From: Stenotrophomonas acidaminiphila
GTDB lineage: Bacteria; Pseudomonadota; Gammaproteobacteria; Xanthomonadales; Xanthomonadaceae
DNA: 64,000 nt
Direction: 5' to 3'
NCBI GenBank assembly: GCA_002951995.1
Contig: CP019797.1
Coordinates: forward strand, 2,464,501 to 2,528,500
In this document: piece after piece, positions 26,297-37,151 of the stretch
Position numbering within the stretch: the first letter of the stretch is position 1
How the letters are laid out: each line of letters begins with the position of its first letter
Translations under genes and position numbers: made by a program
The notes under the pieces: model-generated
Told to the model about the DNA's origin: nothing
Database searches by the model: none
Seen by the model: only the letters and a program-made list of their open reading frames with translations

Positions 26297-26713
26297 TCAA
26301 TGCGTGGCCACGGCGTCCTTCGCGCCGAGGCCCAGCTCCGTGGCCAGGTTGCGCTTCCAGGTGTCGAAGTCGATGCCCTGCTCCGCCACCTCGGCATGCG
26401 CGGCGTCCTTCAGCGCGTCGGAGTACATCAGCCGCACCGGGGTGCCGCTGCGTTCGTGCAGCTCGGCAGCCTGCATGATCAGCGCCAGCACGCGGGCGGC
26501 GCTGGAGGTTTCGCCGGCGATCCTGCCGTCCATGCCCAGCACCCACTCGCCGTCGCGGCGGACGATGCCGGCCAGCAGGGTGCGCTGCTGGTCGCGCAGT
26601 TCGGCGTGCGGTTCCACCGCGGGCTTCGGCGCCGGGTTGGCCGCGGCCTGGTTGCGCTCGCGCTCGGCCAGCTTCTTCTTCGCCTCGCGGCGGCCCTTGG
26701 AATGGATGGACAT
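26297..26713 (-). CDS. Conserved hypothetical cytoplasmic protein
   Basis: Encodes 138 residues: a basic, probably helical N-terminus (SIHSKGRREAKKKLAERERNQ), a Pro/Ala linker, then a compact domain LRDQQRTLLAGIVRRDGEWVLGMDGRIAGET and C-terminal helices. I recall similar proteins in Xanthomonadaceae but no function. It lies downstream of the Bcr/CflA efflux gene on the same strand, 80 bases away, and may share its transcript. Confidence 0.65.
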   Translation of the reverse strand: MSIHSKGRREAKKKLAERERNQAAANPAPKPAVEPHAELRDQQRTLLAGIVRRDGEWVLGMDGRIAGETSSAARVLALIMQAAELHERSGTPVRLMYSDALKDAAHAEVAEQGIDFDTWKRNLATELGLGAKDAVATH

Positions 26714-26793
26714 GGTGGCAGCTTCCGGTGGCGGCCATGCTGGCCGGTAGGGGGAGAATGACGCAGTCGGGGTGAGGCGGGAATGGAGGCCGG

Positions 26794-28017
26794 CTAGACG
26801 TGCATGTGCGGGCCGGCCAGGTGGCGCTCGCGGCGGTGTTCCCAGTACCAGAACGCGAAGCCCAGCAGCATGAATCCGGCCATGCCCAGTGCCAGGTGCA
26901 GCGGCCTGCCGCTGAGCAGCGGCGACACCACGCCGGCCACCAGGGTGCTGATCATCAGCTGCACGAAGGCCTGCAGCGACGAGGCCAGGCCGCGCTGCTG
27001 CGGGTACATGTCCAGCACCGCCAGCGCCAGCACCGGGAAGATCAGCGCCATGCCCAGCCCGCCCAGGAAGATGGGCAGCACCGCCCATGGCAGCTGCAGC
27101 TGCACCACCGAGGCGGCGTAGGCGATGTTCAGCGCCGCCGACAGCGCACAGCAGGCGAAGCCGATGCTGATTTGCCGCACCGGCACGGTACGCCCGGCCA
27201 TGCGCCCGGACAGGAATGCGCCGGTGGTCATGCCGCCGATGGTGGGAATGAACAACCAGGCAAAGCCGCCCTCGCCCAGGCGCAGGTGCTGCATCACGAA
27301 CACCGGCGCCGAGGAGATGTACAGGAAAATGCCGCCGAAGTTGACGCTGCCAGCCAGCGCCAGGCGCAGGAAGCGCGGGTTGAAGCCGATGCGCAGGTAG
27401 TCGCGCAGCAGGCCGCGCGGCGACAGCGGCGTGCGCGCCGCGGCCGGGTGCGTTTCCGGCAGCCAGCGCGCGGTAGCGGCGACCAGCAGCAGCGAAAAAA
27501 CCACCAGGAACCAGAAGATCAGCGGCCAGTCGCCACCGCCGAGCAGGATCCAGCCGCCGATGATCGGGGCGATGGCCGGGGCGATGCCGAAGATCATCGA
27601 CACCTGGCTCATCAGCCGCTGCGCGTCCGGGCCGTGGTACAGGTCGCGGATCACCGCGCGGCCGACGATCATGCCGACGCCGGCGCAAACGCCCTGCAGC
27701 GCGCGGAACACCAGCAGCGTGCCCAAGTGGGTGGACAGCGCGCAGCCGACCGAGGCGGCGGTGAACAGCACCAGCCCGCCCAGGATCACCCGCTTGCGCC
27801 CCCAGGCATCGGACAGCGGGCCGTGCGCCAGGCTCATCAGGCCGTAGAACAGCAGGTAGACGCTGATGGTCTGCTGCACCGCCACCTCGTCCACCGCCAG
27901 CTCCCGCGCCAGCAGCGGGAATGCCGGGAAGATGGTGTCGATGGAAAACGGCCCGAACATGGACAGCCCGGCGAGCAGCAGGGCCAGGCGGCGGGTGGAC
28001 GGCGAAGCGGTGGTCAT
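26794..28017 (-). CDS. Bcr/CflA-family multidrug efflux MFS transporter
   Basis: Encodes 407 residues with twelve predicted helices. Helix 1 region [21 protein letters not shown], the loop 2-3 motif [13 protein letters not shown] (MFS motif A) and helix 5 motif [15 protein letters not shown] (motif C of drug:H+ antiporters) are diagnostic of the DHA1 Bcr/CflA group (bicyclomycin, chloramphenicol and other drugs). Actual substrates cannot be read from sequence. I chose ATG 28017 ([10 protein letters not shown]); upstream in-frame residues look non-coding. Confidence 0.9.
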   Translation of the reverse strand: MTTASPSTRRLALLLAGLSMFGPFSIDTIFPAFPLLARELAVDEVAVQQTISVYLLFYGLMSLAHGPLSDAWGRKRVILGGLVLFTAASVGCALSTHLGTLLVFRALQGVCAGVGMIVGRAVIRDLYHGPDAQRLMSQVSMIFGIAPAIAPIIGGWILLGGGDWPLIFWFLVVFSLLLVAATARWLPETHPAAARTPLSPRGLLRDYLRIGFNPRFLRLALAGSVNFGGIFLYISSAPVFVMQHLRLGEGGFAWLFIPTIGGMTTGAFLSGRMAGRTVPVRQISIGFACCALSAALNIAYAASVVQLQLPWAVLPIFLGGLGMALIFPVLALAVLDMYPQQRGLASSLQAFVQLMISTLVAGVVSPLLSGRPLHLALGMAGFMLLGFAFWYWEHRRERHLAGPHMHV

Positions 28018-28209
28018 GGGGTATCCAGCGGGGCGTGCGCGGCGACGCACGACGGGCGCCGGCCCTGTGCGGGCGGCGCCTGGGAACAACGGGAAGCCGC
28101 ACATGATAGGCCCGCCGCCGCCGCGACGCCACGCGCACCGGTGCCCGGCACGCGCCGGCGGCGTGGCCCGTTCAGCCGGGCGACCGCGCCGGCCGCCCGG
28201 GGCAACGGC

Positions 28210-28215
28210 TATAAT
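28210..28215 (+). promoter_or_regulatory. Putative -10 element of the gcvP promoter
   Basis: A perfect TATAAT lies about nine bases before the start of the glycine riboswitch, the right position for the leader transcript. A matching -35 is not clear in the GC-rich sequence upstream. Confidence 0.55.
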
Positions 28216-28223
28216 CGGCGCGC

Positions 28224-28402
28224 TACACGGTGGGAGAAGCGGTTCATCGCTGCCGAAGGCGCAAACGCCCGCAATCGCTCAGGCCCGATACCACCTGCGT
28301 CAAAACTCTGGAGAGACCGGTTCAATCCGGCGCCGAAGGTGCACGAGGCGCGCGACCCGCAGGTCGCGCCTTCCAAACTCTCAGGCAAAAGGACAGAGGG
28401 GC
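28224..28402 (+). promoter_or_regulatory. Tandem glycine riboswitch upstream of gcvP
   Basis: Two aptamers are recognisable. The first (28224-28297) has GGGAGAAGC, GCTGCCGAAGGCGCAA and the closing CCACCTG. The second (28300-28402) has CTCTGGAGAGACC, GGCGCCGAAGGTGCACGAGG and AACTCTCAGGCAAAAGGACA followed by GAGGG. These are the conserved cores of the glycine riboswitch, which senses glycine and turns on the glycine cleavage system. The gcvP start codon follows 108 bases later. Confidence 0.93.
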
Positions 28403-28510
28403 ACGAGGCGAGCCACCGGCTTGCCGGCCGTGGTGCCGCGTGCGCGGAACCGCTGCCGGAGGGCATGCGGCCGCCGCCCCAGCCCCGCACGCCACCTCCG
28501 GACGTCCGTC

Positions 28511-31396
<2,886 letters not shown>

Positions 31397-31421
31397 CCGG
31401 GCCGCGACACCAGGTAAAGGC

Positions 31422-31451
31422 AACGGCCCGCGCAAGCGGGCCGTTCGCTTT
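31422..31451 (+). terminator. Intrinsic terminator of gcvP
   Basis: A 10-bp stem AACGGCCCGC/GCGGGCCGTT with a 4-base loop, followed by CGCTTT, 26 bases after the gcvP stop. Confidence 0.75.
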
Positions 31452-31510
31452 GCGTGCGTACTTCCGACGGGCACATGCGGCGCGCGCCTACGGCCGGCGC
31501 ACCCGGTAGT

Positions 31511-31559
31511 CCGCTTGTCCACCCCGCCACCAAGTGATAACGTTCGTTATAACAAGCGG
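31511..31559. promoter_or_regulatory. Nested inverted repeats in the toxin-antitoxin promoter
   Basis: An outer 8-bp inverted repeat (CCGCTTGT at 31511-31518, ACAAGCGG at 31552-31559) encloses an inner one (ATAACG-TT-CGTTAT, 31537-31550) that overlaps a TATAAC -10-like sequence. It ends 12 bases before the antitoxin start. AbrB-type antitoxins usually repress their own operon, so this is a good operator candidate. Confidence 0.5.
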
Positions 31560-31571
31560 CGGAGTCCCACC

Positions 31572-31793
31572 ATGAAGCTCAAGATCACCAGCATCGGCAA
31601 CTCGTCCGGCATCATCCTGCCCAAGGAACTGCTTGCACGCCTGCGCCTGGAAAAAGGCGACGAGCTGCATGCGCTGGAAACGCCCGACGGCATCCGCCTG
31701 ACCGTATTCGACCCGGAGCTTGCCGCACAGATGGAGGTGGCCGAGGCGATCATGCGCGAAGACCGCCAGGTGCTGCACAAGCTGGCGCAGTGA
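31572..31793 (+). CDS. AbrB/MazE-family antitoxin
   Basis: Encodes 73 residues. MKLKITSIGNSSGIILPKELLARLRLEKGDELHAL is the swapped-hairpin AbrB/MazE DNA-binding domain. The C-terminal 25 residues (AAQMEVAEAIMREDRQVLHKLAQ) should be the toxin-binding tail. It lies seven bases upstream of a Doc-family toxin gene, a known alternative pairing to Phd-Doc. It probably represses the operon through the inverted repeats just upstream and neutralises the toxin. Confidence 0.88.
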   Translation: MKLKITSIGNSSGIILPKELLARLRLEKGDELHALETPDGIRLTVFDPELAAQMEVAEAIMREDRQVLHKLAQ

Positions 31794-31800
31794 GGCGGCC

Positions 31801-32229
31801 ATGATCCGCTGGATCAGCAAGCCACTGGCACTGGCCATCCACGACCGCCAGCTCGCCGAACATGGCGGCGGCAGCGGCGTGCGCGACGACGCCCTGCTCG
31901 ACTCCGCGCTCGCGCGCGCGCAGCAGCTGCACGCCTATGGCGAGCCACCGCCGGACCTGGCCGATCTTGCCGCCAGCCTGGCCTACGGCCTGGCGCGCAA
32001 CCATCCGTTCGTCGATGGCAACAAGCGCACCGCGCATGTCTGCTACCGCGTGTTCATCGCCCTCAACGACGGCCAGCTGACCGCGACCGATGAAGAGAAG
32101 TACATCGCCATGCTGGGCCTGGCCGAAGGCGCCACCAGCGAAGCCGAGTTCGCCGCCTGGCTGCGCCCGCGCATCCGCATCGACGCCGGCGGCCACGTGC
32201 AGGAACCGCGCGCGGGCTGCGCCGGCTGA
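31801..32229 (+). CDS. Doc (death-on-curing) family toxin, Fic fold
   Basis: Encodes 142 residues. The Fic/Doc motif is HPFVDGNKRT (68-77), close to the Doc consensus HxFxDANKRT. Doc from phage P1 phosphorylates EF-Tu and halts translation; by family this protein should act likewise. The C-terminus beyond about residue 125 (HVQEPRAGCAG) is unusual and may be flexible. Together with the AbrB-type gene it forms a complete type II toxin-antitoxin operon. Confidence 0.88.
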   Translation: MIRWISKPLALAIHDRQLAEHGGGSGVRDDALLDSALARAQQLHAYGEPPPDLADLAASLAYGLARNHPFVDGNKRTAHVCYRVFIALNDGQLTATDEEKYIAMLGLAEGATSEAEFAAWLRPRIRIDAGGHVQEPRAGCAG

Positions 32230-32386
32230 AGCGCGGCACCGCCGCCGCGCACCGGCCCATCACCGGCCCCAGCAACCGCTCTTCTTCAACCCGGCATCGG
32301 CTTGTGGCGTGCGCCCCACGCGCAGCCCGCCTCTTTGCCCGCATAGCCGCAGGCTGGATTCCCGCACCGCAGCGCCGCGCCGGACG

Positions 32387-33112
32387 TCACTCCGGCGCGG
32401 CGGTTTCCTGCTGCCGCGCCGCGATCATCGCCCGGTACTGGCGCGGGGCCATGCCCACCTCGGCCTTGAACTTGCGGGTGAACGCGCTCTGGTCGGTAAA
32501 GCCGCAGGCCTGGCCGATGCTGGCCACGCTGTCCTGCCCGTGCAGCAGGTGCAGGGCAATCTGGATGCGCAGGCGCGTGAGCACCTGCTGCGGCGTCATC
32601 TGGAACACCTTGCGGAAACTGCGCTCCAGCTTGCTCAGCGAGAACCCGGTGATGTCCAGCAGGGTCTGCATGCGCACGTTTTCGGCGTAGTGCGTGTTGA
32701 GGTAATCCAGCGCCAGCCGCAGCGGCTCGTACTGCGATTCCAGCCCGCCGCGCTGGCCCAGGTCGCGCGAAATGCCAATCAGCCCCACCACCCTGCCGTT
32801 CTCCACGATGGGCCGCTTGCAGGTCAGGCACCAGCCCGGCTGGCGGTTGGCGAACAGCTGCAGCTCCATCACGTTCTCGATCACCTCGCCGCCCAGCACG
32901 CGCGCGTCCTGGGCCACGTAGGCCTCGCTCATGCCCGCCGGGTACAGCTCGTCGGCGCGCTTGCCGATGACCTCGCCGCGCGACTTCACCCCCAGCCGCT
33001 GCATCATCGTCTTGTTGACGTGCGTATAGCGGCCCTGCACGTCCTTGGCGAAGAACAGCACGCTGGGAATGGCGTCGAACAGGGCTTCGATCTCGGCGGG
33101 GTCGATACGCAT
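32387..33112 (-). CDS. PAS-domain AraC-family transcriptional regulator
   Basis: Encodes 241 residues. An N-terminal PAS/PAC domain (AIPSVLFFAKDVQGRYTHVN...GVKSRGEVIGKRADEL, residues 10-125) is followed by an AraC-type double HTH (LLDITGFSLSKLERSFRKVFQMTPQQVLTRLR and SIGQACGFTDQSAFTRKFKAEVGMAPRQYR). The PAS fold suggests small-molecule, redox or light sensing, but no ligand is evident. The target is unknown; no divergent gene lies close enough to be an obvious target. TTG 33115 precedes the ATG I chose. Confidence 0.85.
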   Translation of the reverse strand: MRIDPAEIEALFDAIPSVLFFAKDVQGRYTHVNKTMMQRLGVKSRGEVIGKRADELYPAGMSEAYVAQDARVLGGEVIENVMELQLFANRQPGWCLTCKRPIVENGRVVGLIGISRDLGQRGGLESQYEPLRLALDYLNTHYAENVRMQTLLDITGFSLSKLERSFRKVFQMTPQQVLTRLRIQIALHLLHGQDSVASIGQACGFTDQSAFTRKFKAEVGMAPRQYRAMIAARQQETAAPE

Positions 33113-33269
33113 CAAGCATGGGTCCGGCAGCGGAGCAGTCCCCGCATTCTAGCCAAGCCCCCGCCAGCGCCGGGCACGGGCCGGCATAACACACCGGCAA
33201 CGGCCGCTTCACCTTCTCCCCGCACCGCCCGGCCTATACCTGCAGGCCCACACCCACGGGAGTACCGCC

Positions 33270-33458
33270 ATGACCCAGGGCGACAAATCCAGCTACACCG
33301 ACAAGCAGAAGCGCCAGGCCGCGCACATCGAAAAGAGCGAAAAAGCCCGCGGCGCCAGCACCCGAACCGCCGAACGCATCGCCTGGGCCACGGTCAACAA
33401 GCACGATGGCGGTGGCAAGAAATCCGGCAGCGGGCGCAAGCACCACACCAGCCACTGA
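33270..33458 (+). CDS. Small basic protein of the 'plasmid stabilization' type
   Basis: Encodes 62 residues: MTQGDKSSYTDKQKRQAAHIEKSEKARGAS then TAERIAWATVNKHDGGGKKSGSG. The pattern KYTDKQKRKAxHI...RAWATVNKxxGGGKKSGS is a widespread small-protein family labelled plasmid stabilization protein; its function is unproven, and it is usually chromosomal. Very hydrophilic and probably partly disordered. Confidence 0.7.
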   Translation: MTQGDKSSYTDKQKRQAAHIEKSEKARGASTRTAERIAWATVNKHDGGGKKSGSGRKHHTSH

Positions 33459-33546
33459 ACGCGCCACTGCGGGCCGGCCCTGTGCAGCCATGCGGCAGCG
33501 GGCACGTAGTGGCCCTGCCCCGCGGGCCGTGGCCGGGCAGCCCGGC

Positions 33547-34338
33547 TCAGCGCGTCGCTGGCGTCGCCGCTGGTGCCGCAGGCGGTGCCGCCACCGCGGC
33601 GCCGCGCGCTCCCCTGGGCGCGGCCTGCACCTGCCGCACCGAGGTAATGGGCACCGCTTCGGCGCGGCGCTGCGCCGGCCACCACAAATAGACAAAGGCG
33701 CTGCTGGTACCCAGCAACCGCGCCTGGCCCGGCCGCGGCGCGGCGTCGCCGATCATATGCACCTGTACCGGCGTGCCGCGGCCCTTCTCGCGCACCAGTT
33801 CGCCCTTGGTCTGCATGTACACCGCCGAGCCCATCAGCATGAACGACGCCACCACCAGGCTCACCCCGGTGATGGGGTGGATGCCAATGCCGTCCCAGGT
33901 CATGATCCGCGCCTGCGGAAACGCCATGCGCGCCCACCAGCGCCGCCGGCGCAGGTCGGCCACGTAGTCCGGGTAACGGCGGCGCAGCGCCTCCGGCCAG
34001 CTCACCAATACCGCCAGCAGCACGCCGATGGCGAAGATCAGCACACTGCCCGGGTCGCGCAGGCCCGCCACCAGGTAATCGCTGGCCTGCAGGTAATCGG
34101 CAATGGTGATGCCGAAGCCGTGGTAGAACCACGCGCTCGACCACAGCCCCAGGAACCCCACCAGCACATACGCCGCTGAAAACATCAGCGCCGGCTCGCG
34201 GCACCCGCGCCGCCACAGGTTCAGCACCCACGATTCATCGCCCGTGCCCACATCGGGAATCGGCGACCAGTTCATCGGCGTGGCGGGCGGCGCGCCGCCT
34301 GGCGCCGCCTGTTTGTCGTCGTGCTCTGCGTGCGTCAT
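33547..34338 (-). CDS. Membrane protein of unknown function
   Basis: Encodes 263 residues with four hydrophobic segments (about 52-72, 82-112, 152-172 and weaker near 210) and an Ala/Pro-rich C-terminal tail (PAAPAATPATR). The N-terminus is soluble (MTHAEHDDKQAAPGGAPP). No domain was recognised. It stands alone between two small genes; ATG 34338 was preferred over an in-frame ATG nine codons upstream. Confidence 0.55.
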   Translation of the reverse strand: MTHAEHDDKQAAPGGAPPATPMNWSPIPDVGTGDESWVLNLWRRGCREPALMFSAAYVLVGFLGLWSSAWFYHGFGITIADYLQASDYLVAGLRDPGSVLIFAIGVLLAVLVSWPEALRRRYPDYVADLRRRRWWARMAFPQARIMTWDGIGIHPITGVSLVVASFMLMGSAVYMQTKGELVREKGRGTPVQVHMIGDAAPRPGQARLLGTSSAFVYLWWPAQRRAEAVPITSVRQVQAAPRGARGAAVAAPPAAPAATPATR

Positions 34339-34539
34339 GCGCTCCCCCTTGTGCTGCGGCAGCATCGCCTATTTGCCCCGCCCGAGGGAAGCGACGCCGG
34401 TCCCCGACACGCAGGCGCGCGCGACGCCCTGCTCGCCGGCATCCACGCCAGCGGCTGGTACACCTACTTCGACCACATCAACGCCGCCAGCGACGAAGGC
34501 GGCTTCGCAACGCACCTGCAGCAACTGGCCGCGGCCTGA
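34321..34539 (+). other. Possible gene fragment, C-terminal part only
   Basis: The last 40 residues of this frame (ARDALLAGIHASGWYTYFDH followed by INAASDEGGFATHLQQLAAA) look like real protein, while the sequence before them does not. It may be the leftover C-terminus of a lost gene. The start shown, GTG 34321, is arbitrary and overlaps the divergent membrane-protein gene. Confidence 0.25.
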
Positions 34540-34590
34540 GCCCACGCCGGCGCATGGCCGTTGGCCGTGCGCCCCGCGTGCTGCGCCCCC

Positions 34591-35208
34591 TCAGTGCAGG
34601 GAATCGCCGTATGCCAGCTCCGCCTCCGCCCGCACCGGGTCCCGCGACACCCTTGCCGGCAGCGCACGCGGCACCGCATACACCGCCCGCGCCTCCTCCA
34701 CCCGCAAGCGCGCATCCGCGCCCGCCACCAGCCGCTGCGTTTCCACCGCATCCAGCACACCGCGCACGGCCGCCGCCGCATCGAACACCGCACGCCCCAT
34801 CGACGGCAGCGTGCCGCGCGCCCACCCGGCGGCATCGCCGGTGGCCAGCACATCGCCCTGCGCGGCCAGCGTGCGTACCCAGCCATCCAGCGCATCCACC
34901 TGCGCCAGCGTGACGCCGAAGGCGTAGCCCTGCGCCTGATCCGCGGCATCGCGCGCGGGCGCGTCCACCTGCGTCGCCGGCCACGACACCTCATCCAGCA
35001 CCAGGTCCACCTGGTCGCCCAGCAGCTCCAGGCAAAACGCCACCTCGGCCAGGCGCACCTCGCCCGCCGGCTCGCCCACCGCACCCGCCAGCGGCTGCAT
35101 CAACCGCAGCAGGAACTTGATGTGGTCGCTCAGCCGCACCAGCCGCTGCTGGCTGTCTTCGGGCAGGTAGTAGCCCGGCCGCTCATCGTCCAACGTGTGC
35201 TTTGCCAT
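34591..35208 (-). CDS. XAC0095-like family protein
   Basis: Encodes 205 residues from ATG 35208, which has AAGGAGG upstream. The N-terminal GYYLPEDSQQRLVRLSDHIKFLLRLMQPL resembles the short XAC0095-type domain seen in many Xanthomonadaceae proteins of unknown function; the rest is Ala-rich and helical. Its leader contains the highly structured element described at 35261-35463, with a terminator-like hairpin in the same orientation, so expression may be controlled by premature termination. Confidence 0.55.
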   Translation of the reverse strand: MAKHTLDDERPGYYLPEDSQQRLVRLSDHIKFLLRLMQPLAGAVGEPAGEVRLAEVAFCLELLGDQVDLVLDEVSWPATQVDAPARDAADQAQGYAFGVTLAQVDALDGWVRTLAAQGDVLATGDAAGWARGTLPSMGRAVFDAAAAVRGVLDAVETQRLVAGADARLRVEEARAVYAVPRALPARVSRDPVRAEAELAYGDSLH

Positions 35209-35260
35209 CGTTGCCGCCTCCTTCCATGAAGTGGCCGCCCGCCACGAACGGCGGACGGGA

Positions 35261-35463
35261 AGTCGGGAGGCTCGAAACCGCAGACAGCCGGCGGGCTTAT
35301 TTCCCCGAAGGGTGTTGTATTCACCGCCCTCCCGACGCAAGCATCGCGTCGGTTGCGCCTGCAAAGCATGCAGGCACAAAAAACCCACCGGTTTGTCGGA
35401 GGTGGGTACCGCTGTCTGCGGAGTTTCGAGGCTCCGTGCAGCAAGACTGCTACTGAAACTCCG
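35261..35463 (-). ncRNA. Candidate structured leader RNA with alternative pairings around a terminator
   Basis: Read on the minus strand. Arm B (35411-35435) pairs with arm B' (35266-35288) over about 23 bp with one mismatch and a two-base bulge, closing a 170-nt domain. Inside lie a CCCACC/GGTGGG hairpin followed by U6 (35378-35406), GCCTGCA/TGCAGGC (35357-35375) and CGACGC/GCGTCG (35333-35351). Arm B also pairs perfectly over 9 bp with 35455-35463, and B' (TCGGGAGG, 35263-35270) with CCTCCCGA at 35328-35335. These pairings are mutually exclusive. The element ends about 50 bases before the XAC0095-like start codon. Confidence 0.6.
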
Positions 35464-35535
35464 GCGAGTCAAGGCGAAGCACGGACAGAATCGCTTAGCC
35501 GATAAACGGTCGCAAGCGTCGGAGTGCCGCGCCGT

Positions 35536-36255
35536 TCAGTACCAAATTGCCGCATCCAATCCAGTGGCGTCAGGTATCACCTCGGCCGGCAGTGAACAGG
35601 CCACGCCATCCCGAATCCGCTCCGCAGTCCACAACGCCGCCAGCGCATCGAGAACATCGTCTGCTTTGGCCTCACGCCGCGGAACAGCGCTCAGCAAATC
35701 CGCAATCGCCGCTTCACCAAATGCAGCAGCAAGCAGCGCGCTTCTGGCCGCGATGCCTGTAGACGTGCGCTTACTGGCAACAAGACCCTGCCCCGCACCA
35801 CCAGCCAGCGCCGCGAACGAAACCTCTGGATGCACCTCGCGCACCATGCGGCGCACCTGTGGGTTGCTGTGCAGCAACTCGTCCCACTCGCGGATCTTGG
35901 ACAGGATCGCAAAGGACTGCGCACCGAAACCTCGACCATCAATTTCCCGATGACGCTGAGAGGCCTCTGGTTGGTTCTTCGCATCCAAGATGCCCCGCAC
36001 CGGCGTCGAAAAAATGCTACAGGCGCGTCGACCGCCGACGAAAGACCGGGCAAGAGCATCCGCCAAGCGCCCGCCGCTGTCAGACAGGCCTATGGGAATA
36101 TCCACCGCGATTACTCCGGCCTGTTGATGCGCATGAACCAGCGCACGCGCATCACCATGGACTTGCCACGCCAACTCGCGCTGCATTCTCCAGACAGCGA
36201 TCCAGCCAGAACTAGCGCCATCCACCCCGACGCATTCCCCCATTCGCTGTTCCAT
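35536..36255 (-). CDS. DUF429 family predicted nuclease
   Basis: Encodes 239 residues. GECVGVDGASSGWIAVW, VIAVDIPIGLSDSGGR (acidic motif D-I-P-I-G-L), SIFSTPVRGIL and REVHPEVSFAAL...KADDVLDALAALWTA are the conserved blocks of DUF429, predicted to have an RNase H-like nuclease fold. No activity is proven for the family. Lower GC and location next to a restriction-modification pair suggest it came in with a mobile defence segment. Confidence 0.8.
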   Translation of the reverse strand: MEQRMGECVGVDGASSGWIAVWRMQRELAWQVHGDARALVHAHQQAGVIAVDIPIGLSDSGGRLADALARSFVGGRRACSIFSTPVRGILDAKNQPEASQRHREIDGRGFGAQSFAILSKIREWDELLHSNPQVRRMVREVHPEVSFAALAGGAGQGLVASKRTSTGIAARSALLAAAFGEAAIADLLSAVPRREAKADDVLDALAALWTAERIRDGVACSLPAEVIPDATGLDAAIWY

Positions 36256-36293
36256 ACCCCTCCCGATTCGCCCACATGCTCTTCTATACTGCG

Positions 36294-36434
36294 ATGACGG
36301 TCACAGGCAAGGAGCCAAAGTGGATGGGGGAACTCCAACAACTGCAGGCCCACTTGCGTAGCTTTGCGAAGGAGAGGGACTGGACGCTCCGATATATGCA
36401 AAGCTACTCCTACGAACAACTACAACTAAGCTGA
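36294..36434 (+). pseudogene. N-terminal stub of a MazG-like nucleotide pyrophosphohydrolase
   Basis: A 46-residue frame: MTVTGKEPKWMGELQQLQAH continuing LRSFAKERDWT. The ELQxLQAxLRxFAxERDW stretch matches the N-terminus of small MazG-like (all-alpha NTP pyrophosphohydrolase) proteins. After ERDWT the sequence departs from the family (LRYMQSYSYEQLQLS, stop) and the metal-binding region is missing. It ends six bases before the restriction endonuclease gene, so the stub probably marks an insertion or recombination edge. Confidence 0.4.
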
Positions 36435-36440
36435 CTTAGA

Positions 36441-37142
36441 ATGTTTGAAACACGCACCTACGATGATCCACTCGTTCTCCCGCCTGCAATTCGGGCACGC
36501 TGGGAATTCCTTGAAACCAGCTCTGCTGCCGCGGTTTTGCGCTCCGTCTGCCCTGGCGAATGGACTGACATCCTCGATGTACTAGAGAACTTCCATCTTG
36601 ATCCAGCGCAGTGGCTAAAAAGGGGTGGAAATCGAGGAGACATTGCAAAAATTATCGACGACATGTTCGCCCAGCGAGGCTGGCGCGAGATCAGAGTCGA
36701 TTTGCACACTCAGGGCATCCTCTACACCAAAGACGGGAAAGAAGCAGGACGGCTACCTACCGTAGAGCAAGAAGGCTACCTAGTAGATAACTTCAAGGGA
36801 CGCGTAGCCCTTGATGTAGAGTGGAATGCAAAAGACGGCAACCTAGACCGCGACTTATCCGCGTATAGGGCGTGGCATGAAGCCGGCGTTATCTCTGCAG
36901 CCGTTCTTATCACCCAAGATCGATTGAGCCTCAAAAACCTCGCAACCGCGTTGTGGAATGAGCATCAAGAAACTCTTCCTGAAGCAGAGCGCAACCCCAA
37001 ATTGCCAATCGATCTGAACACCTCGACCACAACCAACTTAGAAAAAGCAGCACTGCGTGTCCGCCGCGGAGTGATGGGCACATGCCCTCTCTTAGTTGTC
37101 GCGGCCACCCAAGCTACTTGGAACGGACAACCTTACGCATAG
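36441..37142 (+). CDS. Type II restriction endonuclease, BglII/BstYI family
   Basis: Encodes 233 residues, close to R.BglII (223). Residues 100-150 (GRLPTVEQEGYLVDNFKGRVALDVEWNAKDGNLDRDL) carry the D-x(n)-E-x-N arrangement of this family's variant PD-(D/E)xK active site, and AYRAWHEAGVISAAVLITQ follows. These enzymes cleave AGATCT or RGATCY; specificity here is inferred, not proven. The gene converges on the methyltransferase gene, with stops nine bases apart. Clearly lower GC than the flanking chromosome. Confidence 0.85.
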   Translation: MFETRTYDDPLVLPPAIRARWEFLETSSAAAVLRSVCPGEWTDILDVLENFHLDPAQWLKRGGNRGDIAKIIDDMFAQRGWREIRVDLHTQGILYTKDGKEAGRLPTVEQEGYLVDNFKGRVALDVEWNAKDGNLDRDLSAYRAWHEAGVISAAVLITQDRLSLKNLATALWNEHQETLPEAERNPKLPIDLNTSTTTNLEKAALRVRRGVMGTCPLLVVAATQATWNGQPYA

Positions 37143-37151
37143 GCGGGACAT

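Noticed and set aside
35130-35444. A 104-residue minus-strand frame through the structured leader (MLHGASKLRRQRYPPPTNRW...)
   Set aside because: It overlaps every stem of the structured element and runs into the XAC0095-like gene in another frame. I think it is a spurious frame over an RNA structure.
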